Shown here: positions 31,206 through 39,769 of the stretch, one piece after another
Position numbering within the stretch: the first letter of the stretch is position 1
How the letters are laid out: every line of letters starts with the position of its first letter
Origin: Planctomycetota bacterium
Lineage (GTDB): Bacteria; Planctomycetota; UBA8742; UBA2392
Length of the DNA stretch: 47,014 nt
NCBI GenBank assembly: GCA_020425695.1
Contig: JAGQRE010000012.1
Span: forward strand, 1-47,014
Direction: 5' to 3'
Translations under genes and position numbers: made by a program
Notes under the pieces: generated by a model
Databases searched by the model: none
What the model was told of the DNA's origin: nothing
The model's input: only the letters and a program-made list of their open reading frames with translations

Positions 31206-34187
31206 ATGCCGCGCGAACTGGGAAAAGCGAAGCGAACAGACCTCTCGGGGCACTTCCCCGGTGAGCAGGCCGAGTATGGCTCTGCGCTGGCGCGATTTCT
31301 TGAGGGCGCTGGGCAGCTGAAACCCGTCAGTGATGGCACGTATCTGGACACTGTTTCCGGTAACGGAAATGGCAACGGCGCCTCGACCGAGATCCCGCGA
31401 AACCAGACGGAAGTCCCGACCCGCAGCAGCGATACTGAAGTTGCACCGGCACCGGAAAGCACCAAGGCCGGAGGCAACGGGCAGCATTCGGACAACGGTT
31501 CAGACACTCTATTCGACACGGCTTTCGATCAGGACGACATGTTCCCTGAACCGGCCTTCGAGCCCGAGCCGCTGCAGGCCGAGCTGCTTGAACCGGCTGG
31601 GGACGAACTGCAGCCGGTGAGCTTCGAGCCGTCGGCGGCAACGCTACACCCGGACGCCGTAGAGCCTGAGGCGCTCGACAGCGTGCCCGACCTGACTTCG
31701 CCAGAGTTGGATACGTCCTACGAAGACTCCGGCGACGAAGGCGATGGGGAAGAGTACGAGGACGATGAAGACGAGGAGGAGGAAGTCGATACCGACATCC
31801 TCGAGCGAAAGTCTTCTCTGCCGACCGTAAGTCCGCACACCGATGAGCTTCCGGTTCGTCAGAGTGTGATTCCGCAAAGCTCGGGCGACACGGGAATCCT
31901 TGAGCCCGAGGACATTCATCGCGTCTCCGACGAAGACCGCATCAACTTTGACGAACTCTCGCCGTCTGACGAAGAGGAAACCGGCGTTCTTCCCGAAGAA
32001 GCTGAGTCGGAGCGAATCACAAGCAAGGTTGAACCCCGTCGTGACGTCGACCCCCGTGCCGCCGATCCAAACGCTGTCGTTCGCGACACAGTGAATTTCT
32101 ACAACCAGACCCAGAGCCTTTACGAAAAGAAGAAAGACTCGGGTGGTTTCCCGACAATCTCGCCCAAGGTCGTGAACAGCACGCAGCCTCTCGGGCTTCG
32201 TCCCGACAGCCTGGAGCAGCAGGAAGACACCATCGCACCCGACCTCTTCAGCGAGGACGAGTCGGAGACAGACACACTGAAGCCCGGCCCGGCGTCGGAA
32301 ATCTTTTCTGAACAGGGTGATTCCCTAAGTCTGGATCCAGTCCCTGCCTTTGGTGAGGAGGCTGAACCTGCGTTGACATCTGTCGGGTCCGAGGCTGAGA
32401 CTCGCATTGTCCATGCGCTACCGCTGGAAGCTGAGTCCGACCTGGATGACGCCGATAAGCGTGAGACGGACAAGTTCAACGAAGACGATCGCCGACCACC
32501 GCCGTTGCCGCAGCCGGAGGGCACTGACAAGCTCGACAAAGACCAAATGGCGATCGAGAAGGCAGCAACGGTGGCGGGCGAGCCCCAGGGGCTGGAGCCA
32601 CTCGGCGACGAGAAGGTCGCGTCAGGTAAGGATACGCAACGCTTCTACGTGGCTGAAATCCTGGCCAAGAGCGATAGTCATACAGGTGATACCACGGCCG
32701 AGTTGCAGCCGGCCCAGGAGGGCCCGCCCCAGCTTGAAGCGCCGTCAGACACAAGTCTCGACTACCCGACGGGTACGGAGCGAAAGTCGGTTGAAACCCG
32801 CCGCGAGCCCAAACCCGAGCCGTTGCCGAGTCCCTCAGAAGTAAACACCGACTTCAAACTGAAGCCTGAGCCGCGGGCATCGGAACGAATTGTTCCCGAG
32901 ATTGAGTCAGACCAGTTTGCTGAGGAGTTCGAGGCAGGTTTCGAACCAGGGCCTGACTTTGAGCCATCGCTTCTCGGAAGCTCTGAAGAAGACGAGCGTG
33001 ATGGCGACGATACGGTAGACGAAGAAGCGACGTCAGCACTGGAGGACGAGCCGGAAGCTGTTTTGGATGTCGCGGAAGACGTGGAAGAGCGCAAGATTAC
33101 CGAAAAGGTGAAACGCGACACGCGCGAGCGGCGTGCGCGTGACACTGACGAGTACCCAAGCGTACCCGAACCGGTACGCGCCAGTCGTCGGGCGGAGACT
33201 GCCTCCAGCGCTCGCGTTCAGCGGATCACTGACTCGCTGTCCCAACGACTGAAACAGGAGCGCGAAGAGACGCTGCGGCTGATCGAGCAAGCCGAATCAG
33301 TGGCTTTGAAGTTGCGGGAAGCATCTGAGCAGTCGCGTACAGATTTGGTTGCCCTGAGTGCGCGCCGCTCTGCCGTTCGCAACGAAATGTCCGAAGCGAT
33401 TGATGACCCGCAGGACGATCATGCAGGAACGGACCTCGAAGAGCTTCCACAGGCTTCCGAGTCGGAATCGACGCTGGCAAAGGTCACGCCGCTAAGCGCG
33501 CATCGAACTGAGTCCGAAGACGTTTCAGTGCATCCGCGCCAATCACGGCGGGCGGCCAATCGTGTCCCGACAAGCGCGATCGGCGAGCTGATCGCGGAGT
33601 TGGAGCGTACGGCCCAGAGCGCGCCGGTTTCTCTTACGGAGCTGCTGAACGAGGTTTCGCGTCGCCAGGAAGCGACCGTAACCGACGCGTCAGATGAAGA
33701 AGAAGACGTTGATGTGCTGGTCGCGGCCTCGTCACGCTGGCGTGAGATACTGGCCGACGATCATGCCGACGATCACGATGAAGAAGATCTGGAAGCCGAG
33801 CATGACGATGACGACCGCCCGTCTCGCGCTTCGTCAGTTCGCGTAGCAAAATACTCGCGACGCAGTGGCCGCGCCCGCCTCAATGAGTCGGAGTTTGACA
33901 CAGAGCCTGCACCGGAACCCGAACGTGAGCCCGAACCAACTTCTCGACCGGCCGCAAGTTCAACACTCGCGTCCGACCTTGACCGCCTGTGGGAGGTGCT
34001 GGATAGTCGGCGCACGGCCACGGTGGTAATGCCGGCCTCTGAGAGAACGCGAGTCGCGCCCCAAGAGAACGAGATATGGGAAGGCTGGACCCAGGAAATG
34101 TTGTGGCCAACGCTGGCGGGAATCGCAGGCGTGACCTTCGCGCTGGGCGCCCTCTTTATCTGGGTACTGATGAAGTGGGCGGCGTGA
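31206..34187 (+). CDS. Very acidic, mostly disordered, C-terminally membrane-anchored protein
   Basis: This encodes 993 residues from ATG 31206. TTG 31185 would add 7. Most of the chain is low-complexity and rich in Glu, Asp, Ser and Pro (EEYEDDEDEEEEVDTD; repeated PEPLPS and EPEPEREPEP runs). A coiled coil runs from about residue 669 to 732 (RLKQEREETLRLIEQAESVA). A single hydrophobic helix at about 965-990 (TLAGIAGVTFALGALFIWVL) ends the protein with a short basic tail, so it is tail-anchored with a large cytoplasmic or periplasmic acidic part. No domain was recognised. The GTGA overlap with the porin gene couples their translation. A scaffold, metal buffer or adaptor role is speculative. 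Confidence 0.75.
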   Translation: MPRELGKAKRTDLSGHFPGEQAEYGSALARFLEGAGQLKPVSDGTYLDTVSGNGNGNGASTEIPRNQTEVPTRSSDTEVAPAPESTKAGGNGQHSDNGSDTLFDTAFDQDDMFPEPAFEPEPLQAELLEPAGDELQPVSFEPSAATLHPDAVEPEALDSVPDLTSPELDTSYEDSGDEGDGEEYEDDEDEEEEVDTDILERKSSLPTVSPHTDELPVRQSVIPQSSGDTGILEPEDIHRVSDEDRINFDELSPSDEEETGVLPEEAESERITSKVEPRRDVDPRAADPNAVVRDTVNFYNQTQSLYEKKKDSGGFPTISPKVVNSTQPLGLRPDSLEQQEDTIAPDLFSEDESETDTLKPGPASEIFSEQGDSLSLDPVPAFGEEAEPALTSVGSEAETRIVHALPLEAESDLDDADKRETDKFNEDDRRPPPLPQPEGTDKLDKDQMAIEKAATVAGEPQGLEPLGDEKVASGKDTQRFYVAEILAKSDSHTGDTTAELQPAQEGPPQLEAPSDTSLDYPTGTERKSVETRREPKPEPLPSPSEVNTDFKLKPEPRASERIVPEIESDQFAEEFEAGFEPGPDFEPSLLGSSEEDERDGDDTVDEEATSALEDEPEAVLDVAEDVEERKITEKVKRDTRERRARDTDEYPSVPEPVRASRRAETASSARVQRITDSLSQRLKQEREETLRLIEQAESVALKLREASEQSRTDLVALSARRSAVRNEMSEAIDDPQDDHAGTDLEELPQASESESTLAKVTPLSAHRTESEDVSVHPRQSRRAANRVPTSAIGELIAELERTAQSAPVSLTELLNEVSRRQEATVTDASDEEEDVDVLVAASSRWREILADDHADDHDEEDLEAEHDDDDRPSRASSVRVAKYSRRSGRARLNESEFDTEPAPEPEREPEPTSRPAASSTLASDLDRLWEVLDSRRTATVVMPASERTRVAPQENEIWEGWTQEMLWPTLAGIAGVTFALGALFIWVLMKWAA

Positions 34188-35566
34188 TTCGATTCATTCT
34201 TCTGCTGCTGTTCGGCCTCCTCAGCGCTGCGCCTTTGCTGGCGCAAGCGGCGCTGGACGACAGTGAGGAAGAGCTTCGCCAGCGCATCACTCGTCTTGAA
34301 ACCGAACTTGCCAATCTGCGTGACCGCGTCGAAGACCGCGAGCGCGACGCCCTCGATGCGGAACTGCGTGATCAATCGCTGGTTCAGGTCTACGGTGACA
34401 TCGGGTTGCGCTACCACATGCTGTTCGAAAGCCAGACGGAAACATTCAACCGTCCGGAGTTTCGGCTTCATCTTGGCGTCTTCGGCACGGCGTTCCAGCA
34501 GGACGAACAGCTTCTGCGCTACGACATGCGCCTGACAACTTCGGTGCTGGATATGAATGGCAAGCCCGCGCCGACACTTTCGTGGCTGCCGTTTCCGGGG
34601 TACGGCTCGCGCGTCGGTGTCTCGTTTGATCGCTTTCTGGTAGATCTTGAATTGAACCGCACCTTGCAGGTGACACTGGGACGCTTTCCAAACCCGTGGA
34701 ACGGCACGGACATTCTGTTTGACCGCGATTATCACTTTCAGGGGCTGGCCGAGAGCGTGCGTTTCGACCGGTTCCTGCCCGATGCCGCCGCACGACTTGT
34801 GCCACGGATCCAGATCACGAGCGTCCAGGGTTACCTTGCGCAGAACAATCTTGGGCTACCGTCGCCGACTGCGGAGACACAACCCATCTATGTCGGCGGG
34901 CAGTTTCGAATTGACCTGGCGCCGTTTGAGCAGCCGACCCTCACACCGGAAGGGACCATCGCGCCGGAAGTGAACAGCGAGTTTGAACTTCGGTTGATGG
35001 CCGGCTTGCACTGGTTTGATGGTGAAGAAGGCATCGCCAGTAACCTCGGTGTTGGCTATCTCGACAAGACGACAAACGTTCTGGGTGCCGATGGACTGGT
35101 GCATTCCGAGTTTCTGGTGGCCGAGGTCTACACCGAGCTCGTGATCCTGCGCACGCGTCGCGCACGGGTGAAGGCCTGGTTTCACGGGCTGCTGAACCTG
35201 CATGCCAATGAGCAGTTTGAAGGAACTTCCGAGCGCAACGACCAAGCCTTCGACGCGGGCATTAGCTGGGGAATGGAGCGCTTCGAGAACCGCTGGGACT
35301 TCAAGTTCAGCTTTCACTACTTCTACATCGAAGCTGATTCGGTCATCCCTGAGTTCAACAGCGAAGTACTGAACACGAACATCAAGGGCTACGAGTTTGC
35401 ATTGGCTGTGAGAGTGTTCCCGACACTGACGGTCTTCGGCGAATTCACGGTCAGCGAGCGCGAAAACTATGATCTCAACGGCTTTGGGCGCGTAAGTAAG
35501 AGCGACCCGAATTACGCCAGCGGGCAAAGCACCCGCATACGCATCGGCATCTATCTCGACTTCTAA
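34184..35566 (+). CDS. Outer-membrane porin with N-terminal coiled coil (Porin_5-like)
   Basis: This encodes 460 residues. GTG 34184 overlaps the previous TGA (GTGA). The longer ORF upstream overlaps the previous gene and lacks a signal. The signal peptide is IRFILLLLFGLLSAAPLLAQ. A heptad coiled coil (EELRQRITRLETELANLRDR) is followed by a beta-barrel: LVQVYGDIGLRYHMLFES, LQVTLGRFPNPWNGTDILFD, RARVKAWFHGLLNLHANEQF, and the terminal TRIRIGIYLDF, whose final Phe is the usual BAM signal. This matches what I recall of the putative porin family PF16930. It gives small solutes passage through the outer membrane. It is coupled to the SemiSWEET gene (TAATG). Confidence 0.82.
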   Translation: MIRFILLLLFGLLSAAPLLAQAALDDSEEELRQRITRLETELANLRDRVEDRERDALDAELRDQSLVQVYGDIGLRYHMLFESQTETFNRPEFRLHLGVFGTAFQQDEQLLRYDMRLTTSVLDMNGKPAPTLSWLPFPGYGSRVGVSFDRFLVDLELNRTLQVTLGRFPNPWNGTDILFDRDYHFQGLAESVRFDRFLPDAAARLVPRIQITSVQGYLAQNNLGLPSPTAETQPIYVGGQFRIDLAPFEQPTLTPEGTIAPEVNSEFELRLMAGLHWFDGEEGIASNLGVGYLDKTTNVLGADGLVHSEFLVAEVYTELVILRTRRARVKAWFHGLLNLHANEQFEGTSERNDQAFDAGISWGMERFENRWDFKFSFHYFYIEADSVIPEFNSEVLNTNIKGYEFALAVRVFPTLTVFGEFTVSERENYDLNGFGRVSKSDPNYASGQSTRIRIGIYLDF

Positions 35567-35856
35567 TGAGTGACGCCGCCAATCTTCCGAAGCAACTTCC
35601 GCGCTGGTTCCAGTGGTACATGTACGTCGTCGGGATCGGCGGCAACCTGTTCTTCTATATTCAGGCCTATGAGATCTTCAGCAGGGGCAGCGCAAACGAC
35701 GTTAGCCTGCCGGCATTCATCGTCGCGTTCTGGGCTGTCGCGAGCTGGTTTGCGTACGGCATCGCGCTTCGCAACTGGGTGCTGATAAGCGCGAACATAG
35801 TCGCCATGATCGGCAGTGGCCTGGTTGTAGTTGGCAAACTAGTTCACGGCATGTAA
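35566..35856 (+). CDS. SemiSWEET-type (MtN3/PQ-loop) small sugar transporter
   Basis: This encodes 96 residues, and its ATG overlaps the porin stop (TAATG). It has three hydrophobic helices, the SemiSWEET size, which act as a dimer to carry sugars down a gradient through the inner membrane. It keeps the DVSLPAF turn after helix 1 (cf. DISRNMY), Trp61 in VASWFAYG and Asn77 in ISANIVAM, the binding-pocket residues. The helix-1 PQ motif is altered, with Ile32-Gln33 in place of Pro-Gln, which may stiffen or alter gating. Its last 18 bases overlap the convergent P-type ATPase gene. Confidence 0.8.
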   Translation: MSDAANLPKQLPRWFQWYMYVVGIGGNLFFYIQAYEIFSRGSANDVSLPAFIVAFWAVASWFAYGIALRNWVLISANIVAMIGSGLVVVGKLVHGM

Positions 35857-38547
35857 CAGACTTGTCTGCTCGCGGGAACCAGTTTCGCGCCCTCTCCACC
35901 ACAACCACAGCTTGTGCAACTCGACGACTACCAGCACGCTCAAGCTGATCGCGAACATAGCCAGCCAGCTACCAACACTTACAGGTTCAATGCCCAGCAG
36001 CCTTTGTGTCGGCCCCCAGTTCATTGCCAACAGGTGAACACCCTGAGCCGTCACAGCAGCGCCAAGCAGCCAGGGGTTTCGCAGGGGCGAGTTCGCAAAG
36101 CCGGACCGACGCTCGTTGCGGCAGTTGCCGATGTGGATGTTCTCGATCAGTACCAGCAGCAACAGCACCATGTTGCTGGCAGCGAAGACATTGAAATTCG
36201 CCACTTCCAGCAGGTACCAGTGTGTGCTTGTAATCGAAACGCCAATCACCACTGACACAAGAATCGTGCGCACGATCATCATCCGGTTAAAGATTCGTTC
36301 ATCCGGCGGTCGGGGTGGTCGCTTCAGAATCCCCGGCGAGCCGGGCTCTAGGGCCAGCCCGACGACTTGCAGCCCTTCCGTGGCAAGGTTTGCCCAAAGC
36401 AGTTGCACGGCCGTGAGTGGCATCGGCAGCCCGATCACGATCGCGAACAGGATCGCGAACACCTCACCGAGGCCTGTCATTACCAGTAGCGCTACTACGT
36501 TGCGAACGTTCTCGTGGACTATTCGCCCTTCTTCAATACCGGCCACGATGCTGGCGAAGTTGTCGTCAGTGATCACAACTCGCGCGGCCTCTTTCGCGAC
36601 GTCTGTGCCGCGCAGTCCCATAGCGACGCCTATGTTTGCAGCTTTCAACGCACCGGCATCATTTGCGCCGTCGCCGGTCATGGCAACCAACTCGCCCTGT
36701 TCCTTGAGTGCATTCACAAGTCGAAGCTTGTGCGATGGCGTGACGCGGGCGAACACATTTGTGTCGCGGACGACTTGGTGGAATTCCTCGTCACTCATTG
36801 CCTCGATGTCCTGGCCGGTTATCGAATTCGCGCCTTCCTCAACGACGCCGAGCTCGATGGCAACGGCGACCGCTGTCAGTGCGTGGTCGCCGGTTGCCAC
36901 GATGACGCGAATGCTGGCGTCGTGACAGGCGCGAATCGCAGTCTGAGCCTCAAGGCGCGGCGCATCTCTCATGGCGATCAGCCCCAGATACGACAGCTTC
37001 TCAGGCACAACGGGGACGGAGCTGTGCGCAACGTCCGATGACGCGACACCGCGGGCAATGGCAAGCACACGTAGTCCACCGGCGGACAACTCCGCTATCT
37101 GTCGTCGGACGTTTTCTACATCCAGTGGCGCGTCGCCTGCATCGGTGCACATGGCCAGGATTCGTTCCGGCGCTCCTTTCAGGTGCGCGACGACGGTGTC
37201 TTCCTGCTGATTGAAACTGGCGGCGAATTGACGCTCACTCTCAAATGGAAGCGTTGCGACTTCCGGATGATGCTCAATGAGCTTCTCCCGCTTGAGTCCG
37301 CGTTTTCGCCCGGCGACCAGCAGTGCAATGTCTGTCGGGTCACCGGATACTTGCGCCTTGCCCGTCTGTTCATCGCGGGCAAGCGTTGCCTCGTTGGCGA
37401 AACAGGCGCTTTCGAGTACGGAGTCCAGCCCGGGGTCCTCCTGTTTACCTTCCAGCACACGGAACTCGCCGCTTAGTGAATAGCCCGCGCCGGTCACTTC
37501 GTGAAGTCCGCGCGGCGTAGCGATGCGGTTCACGGTCAGCTCGTTCATTGTCAGTGTGCCGGTCTTGTCCGTGCAGATTACCGTGCACGAGCCAAGCCCT
37601 TCGACGGCTTCAAGGCGACGTACCAATACTTTGCGCGATGCCATGCGTTTCAGCCCGACAGCCAGCGCCAACGTAATCGCGACCGGAAGCCCTTCGGGAA
37701 TCGCGGCTACAGCCAGCGCCACGCCCATGAGGAAGGTCTCGGCGACCGGGAAGCCTCGGGCGACGCCGACGCCGAAAACCAGCAGACATCCGCCAACCGT
37801 GCCGATGGCGACCTGTTTGCTCAACTTTTCGATTCGGGTGACAAGCGGCGGTTTGCCGCGAAGCGTTGACTCAAGCTCACGGGCGACCTCGCCCAACTCC
37901 GTGTTGGTGGCGGTTGCGGTCACGACACCCACGGCACGACCACGGGTGATGCTGGTACCTGCAAACAGCATGTTGTGTTGCTCGGCCGGAATTGCCTTAG
38001 GGTCGCTGCCGGGAGCGGTCGTCTTGCTTACGGACAGGCTTTCGCCGGTGAGCGCTGATTCGTCCACATTGACATCGCGTTCTTGAACGACGCGAATGTC
38101 GGCCGGCACTCGCGCGCCGCTTTCGAGCCATACGATATCGCCGCACACGAGTTCGGCGGCGTCGATTTCTCGCAGTTCATCGTCACGCTCAACGCGTACG
38201 GTTGTGCGCATCAGTGTGAACAGCCGGATGATCTCGCGTTCTGCTTTTACTTCCTGAAAGAAGCCGAGTAGCGCGTTGAACACCAGCACCACGGCAATGA
38301 AGCCGGCGTCACCGTACTCTCTCAGCACAACAGACACGACGGCCGCGGCAATCAGTACGGCGATCAGGGGCCCAGCGAACTGGCGCGCAAGTATCACCAA
38401 CCACGATGTGCGCTTGGGCGGGGGAAGCACGTTGCGCCCGTCGCGGGTGAGGCGCGCTGCAGCGTCTGCGTCGCTGAGCCCGTCTAGTGACGACTCAAGC
38501 TTCGTCAGTGTCTCGGCAACTGTCAGCGTATGAAACGCGTTCGCCAT
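35839..38547 (-). CDS. P-type cation (calcium-type, P2) transporting ATPase
   Basis: This encodes 902 residues from ATG 38547. It has the N-terminal cation ATPase domain (TKLESSLDGLSDADAAARLT), the actuator TGES (DESALTGES), M4 PEGLPVAITLALAVG, the phosphorylation site ICTDKTGTLT near residue 327, and the hinge MTGDGANDAGALKAANIG. These place it with Ca2+/Mn2+ (PMCA/SERCA-like) pumps. In M6 the usual N-x-x-T-D is NLATEG, so a Glu replaces the conserved Asp. That could alter ion choice. It probably exports Ca2+ or Mn2+ from the cytoplasm. There is no Shine-Dalgarno but a -10 box lies just upstream. It is convergent with the SemiSWEET gene, overlapping 18 bp. Confidence 0.92.
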   Translation of the reverse strand: MANAFHTLTVAETLTKLESSLDGLSDADAAARLTRDGRNVLPPPKRTSWLVILARQFAGPLIAVLIAAAVVSVVLREYGDAGFIAVVLVFNALLGFFQEVKAEREIIRLFTLMRTTVRVERDDELREIDAAELVCGDIVWLESGARVPADIRVVQERDVNVDESALTGESLSVSKTTAPGSDPKAIPAEQHNMLFAGTSITRGRAVGVVTATATNTELGEVARELESTLRGKPPLVTRIEKLSKQVAIGTVGGCLLVFGVGVARGFPVAETFLMGVALAVAAIPEGLPVAITLALAVGLKRMASRKVLVRRLEAVEGLGSCTVICTDKTGTLTMNELTVNRIATPRGLHEVTGAGYSLSGEFRVLEGKQEDPGLDSVLESACFANEATLARDEQTGKAQVSGDPTDIALLVAGRKRGLKREKLIEHHPEVATLPFESERQFAASFNQQEDTVVAHLKGAPERILAMCTDAGDAPLDVENVRRQIAELSAGGLRVLAIARGVASSDVAHSSVPVVPEKLSYLGLIAMRDAPRLEAQTAIRACHDASIRVIVATGDHALTAVAVAIELGVVEEGANSITGQDIEAMSDEEFHQVVRDTNVFARVTPSHKLRLVNALKEQGELVAMTGDGANDAGALKAANIGVAMGLRGTDVAKEAARVVITDDNFASIVAGIEEGRIVHENVRNVVALLVMTGLGEVFAILFAIVIGLPMPLTAVQLLWANLATEGLQVVGLALEPGSPGILKRPPRPPDERIFNRMMIVRTILVSVVIGVSITSTHWYLLEVANFNVFAASNMVLLLLVLIENIHIGNCRNERRSGFANSPLRNPWLLGAAVTAQGVHLLAMNWGPTQRLLGIEPVSVGSWLAMFAISLSVLVVVELHKLWLWWRGRETGSREQTSLLHAVN

Positions 38548-38554
38548 GCACGTG

Positions 38555-38582
38555 ATGCTAGCGCGTAGCAAGTGCCTAACAA
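38555..38582 (-). promoter_or_regulatory. Candidate promoter of the P-type ATPase, leaderless layout
   Basis: On the minus strand TTGTTA (38577-38582) and TAGCAT (38555-38560), 4/6 each, are separated by 16 bp. Seven nt lie between the -10 and the ATG at 38547, and no Shine-Dalgarno is present. It overlaps the ispH terminator region. Confidence 0.4.
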
Positions 38583-38611
38583 TAGAACACGCCCACCGGT
38601 TGGCGGGCGTG
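38580..38611 (-). terminator. Terminator of ispH
   Basis: A 10-bp stem (38588-38597 with 38602-38611, loop 4 nt, one G-U pair) lies 18 bp after the ispH stop. On the minus strand it is followed by TTCTATTGTT, a partly U-rich tail, as in intrinsic terminators. Confidence 0.6.
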
Positions 38612-38628
38612 CTTGAGAATTCAGTTCG

Positions 38629-39582
38629 CTAGCTTGCTACGGCTACTTTGGTGAAGTGTTCGATCAACATGTCGCGGGCGCGGTCGATCAGCCAGTTCGG
38701 CGTGCTGGCGCCGGCGAGGATGCCGATTCTCTTCGCTTCTTTCAGCTCGGCGAAATCGATCTCCTGCGGCTTCTCAATCAACTGTGCCTTGGCGCCGAAA
38801 CTCTCCGCCACGATCGCCAGCTTCTTGGTGTTACTGCTGGCCTTGCCGCCGATCACGATCACGTGGTCGTTCTGCTTGGCTATGGTTTCGGCGTCTTCCT
38901 GGCGTTCGGTCGTTACGTAGCAGATCGTGTTGAACACGCGGACTTCCTGAGCACGCGCCAGCAGCGCGTTCACAATCTCGTTCACTTTCTTGAGAATCAG
39001 CGTGCTCTGCACCACGACGCCCAACCGGCGCTTGTTTTTGGGAATCTTGTCGATGTCCTGCATGCCCTTGATGACCGTGCCCTCGCCCTTTGCGTAGGCG
39101 AGAATGCTGATCACTTCCGGGTGCTTCGGGTCGCCGATGATTACCACGTGGTACTTCTGCTTGTGCAGCAGTTGGGCGTAGTTCTGCGTCACACGCACGT
39201 ACGGGCACGTTGCGTCGATTACCTCGGCGCCCTTGTCGCGGAACTGGTCCTGCACCTCGGGCGGCACACCGTGCGTACGGATGATGACGGTGCTGCCTTC
39301 CTGCGCGCGCTCGTCGTCGACTTCCTCAATATAGTCAACGCCGTACTTGCTGTTCAGCAGGTCGATCGTCTGTGGGTTATGAATCAACGGCCCGAAGGTA
39401 TAGACCGGGCCATCCTTGGTGTTCGCCGTAGCGACAGTCTGCTCATAAGCGCGGTCAACGCCCCAGCAGTAACCGCTGTGCTTTGCGATGTTGATTTGCA
39501 CATTGCCGGCCGTGTACCGCGTTACATCGCGGAGGTCGCCGGTATATTTGTTATGGCCCATTTCGGTCCTTATGCCTGTCAT
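38629..39582 (-). CDS. ispH: 4-hydroxy-3-methylbut-2-enyl diphosphate reductase
   Basis: This encodes 317 residues. It makes IPP and DMAPP in the MEP isoprenoid pathway with a [4Fe-4S] cluster. Three conserved cysteines lie in KHSGYCWGVDRA, VIDATCPYV and FNTICYVTTERQ. The catalytic Glu region is in THGVPPEVQD. The end GASTPNWLID is typical. ATG 39582 has GGAG 7 nt upstream. ATG 39561 has AAGGA 5 nt upstream and is nearly as good. The N-terminus is about 30 residues longer than in short relatives. It is divergent from the anchored beta-domain gene. Confidence 0.93.
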   Translation of the reverse strand: MTGIRTEMGHNKYTGDLRDVTRYTAGNVQINIAKHSGYCWGVDRAYEQTVATANTKDGPVYTFGPLIHNPQTIDLLNSKYGVDYIEEVDDERAQEGSTVIIRTHGVPPEVQDQFRDKGAEVIDATCPYVRVTQNYAQLLHKQKYHVVIIGDPKHPEVISILAYAKGEGTVIKGMQDIDKIPKNKRRLGVVVQSTLILKKVNEIVNALLARAQEVRVFNTICYVTTERQEDAETIAKQNDHVIVIGGKASSNTKKLAIVAESFGAKAQLIEKPQEIDFAELKEAKRIGILAGASTPNWLIDRARDMLIEHFTKVAVAS

Positions 39583-39746
39583 CTTCGGGCTCCGCTAAGC
39601 TGCGGTCGCCCCCCACACGTAATTCATCGTATCAATTGGTCCGTCACTGTTGAACTTTCCAGCGAAAAAAGTGGATAGATTTAGTCCAAATTAGACGACC
39701 GCGCATTTCATCCGTTACATAGAGGGTTGCAGAGGGCGCAATCGGC

Positions 39747-39752
39747 TATAAT
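39747..39752 (+). promoter_or_regulatory. Consensus -10 box upstream of the anchored beta-domain gene
   Basis: TATAAT is a perfect match, with TTGCAG at 39727-39732 as a close but short-spaced (14 bp) -35. It is followed by GGAG at 39761-39764 and ATG 39770. A clear AT-rich tract (about 39664-39694) upstream could act as an UP element. Confidence 0.5.
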
Positions 39753-39769
39753 ACGCCCTCGGAGAACGC

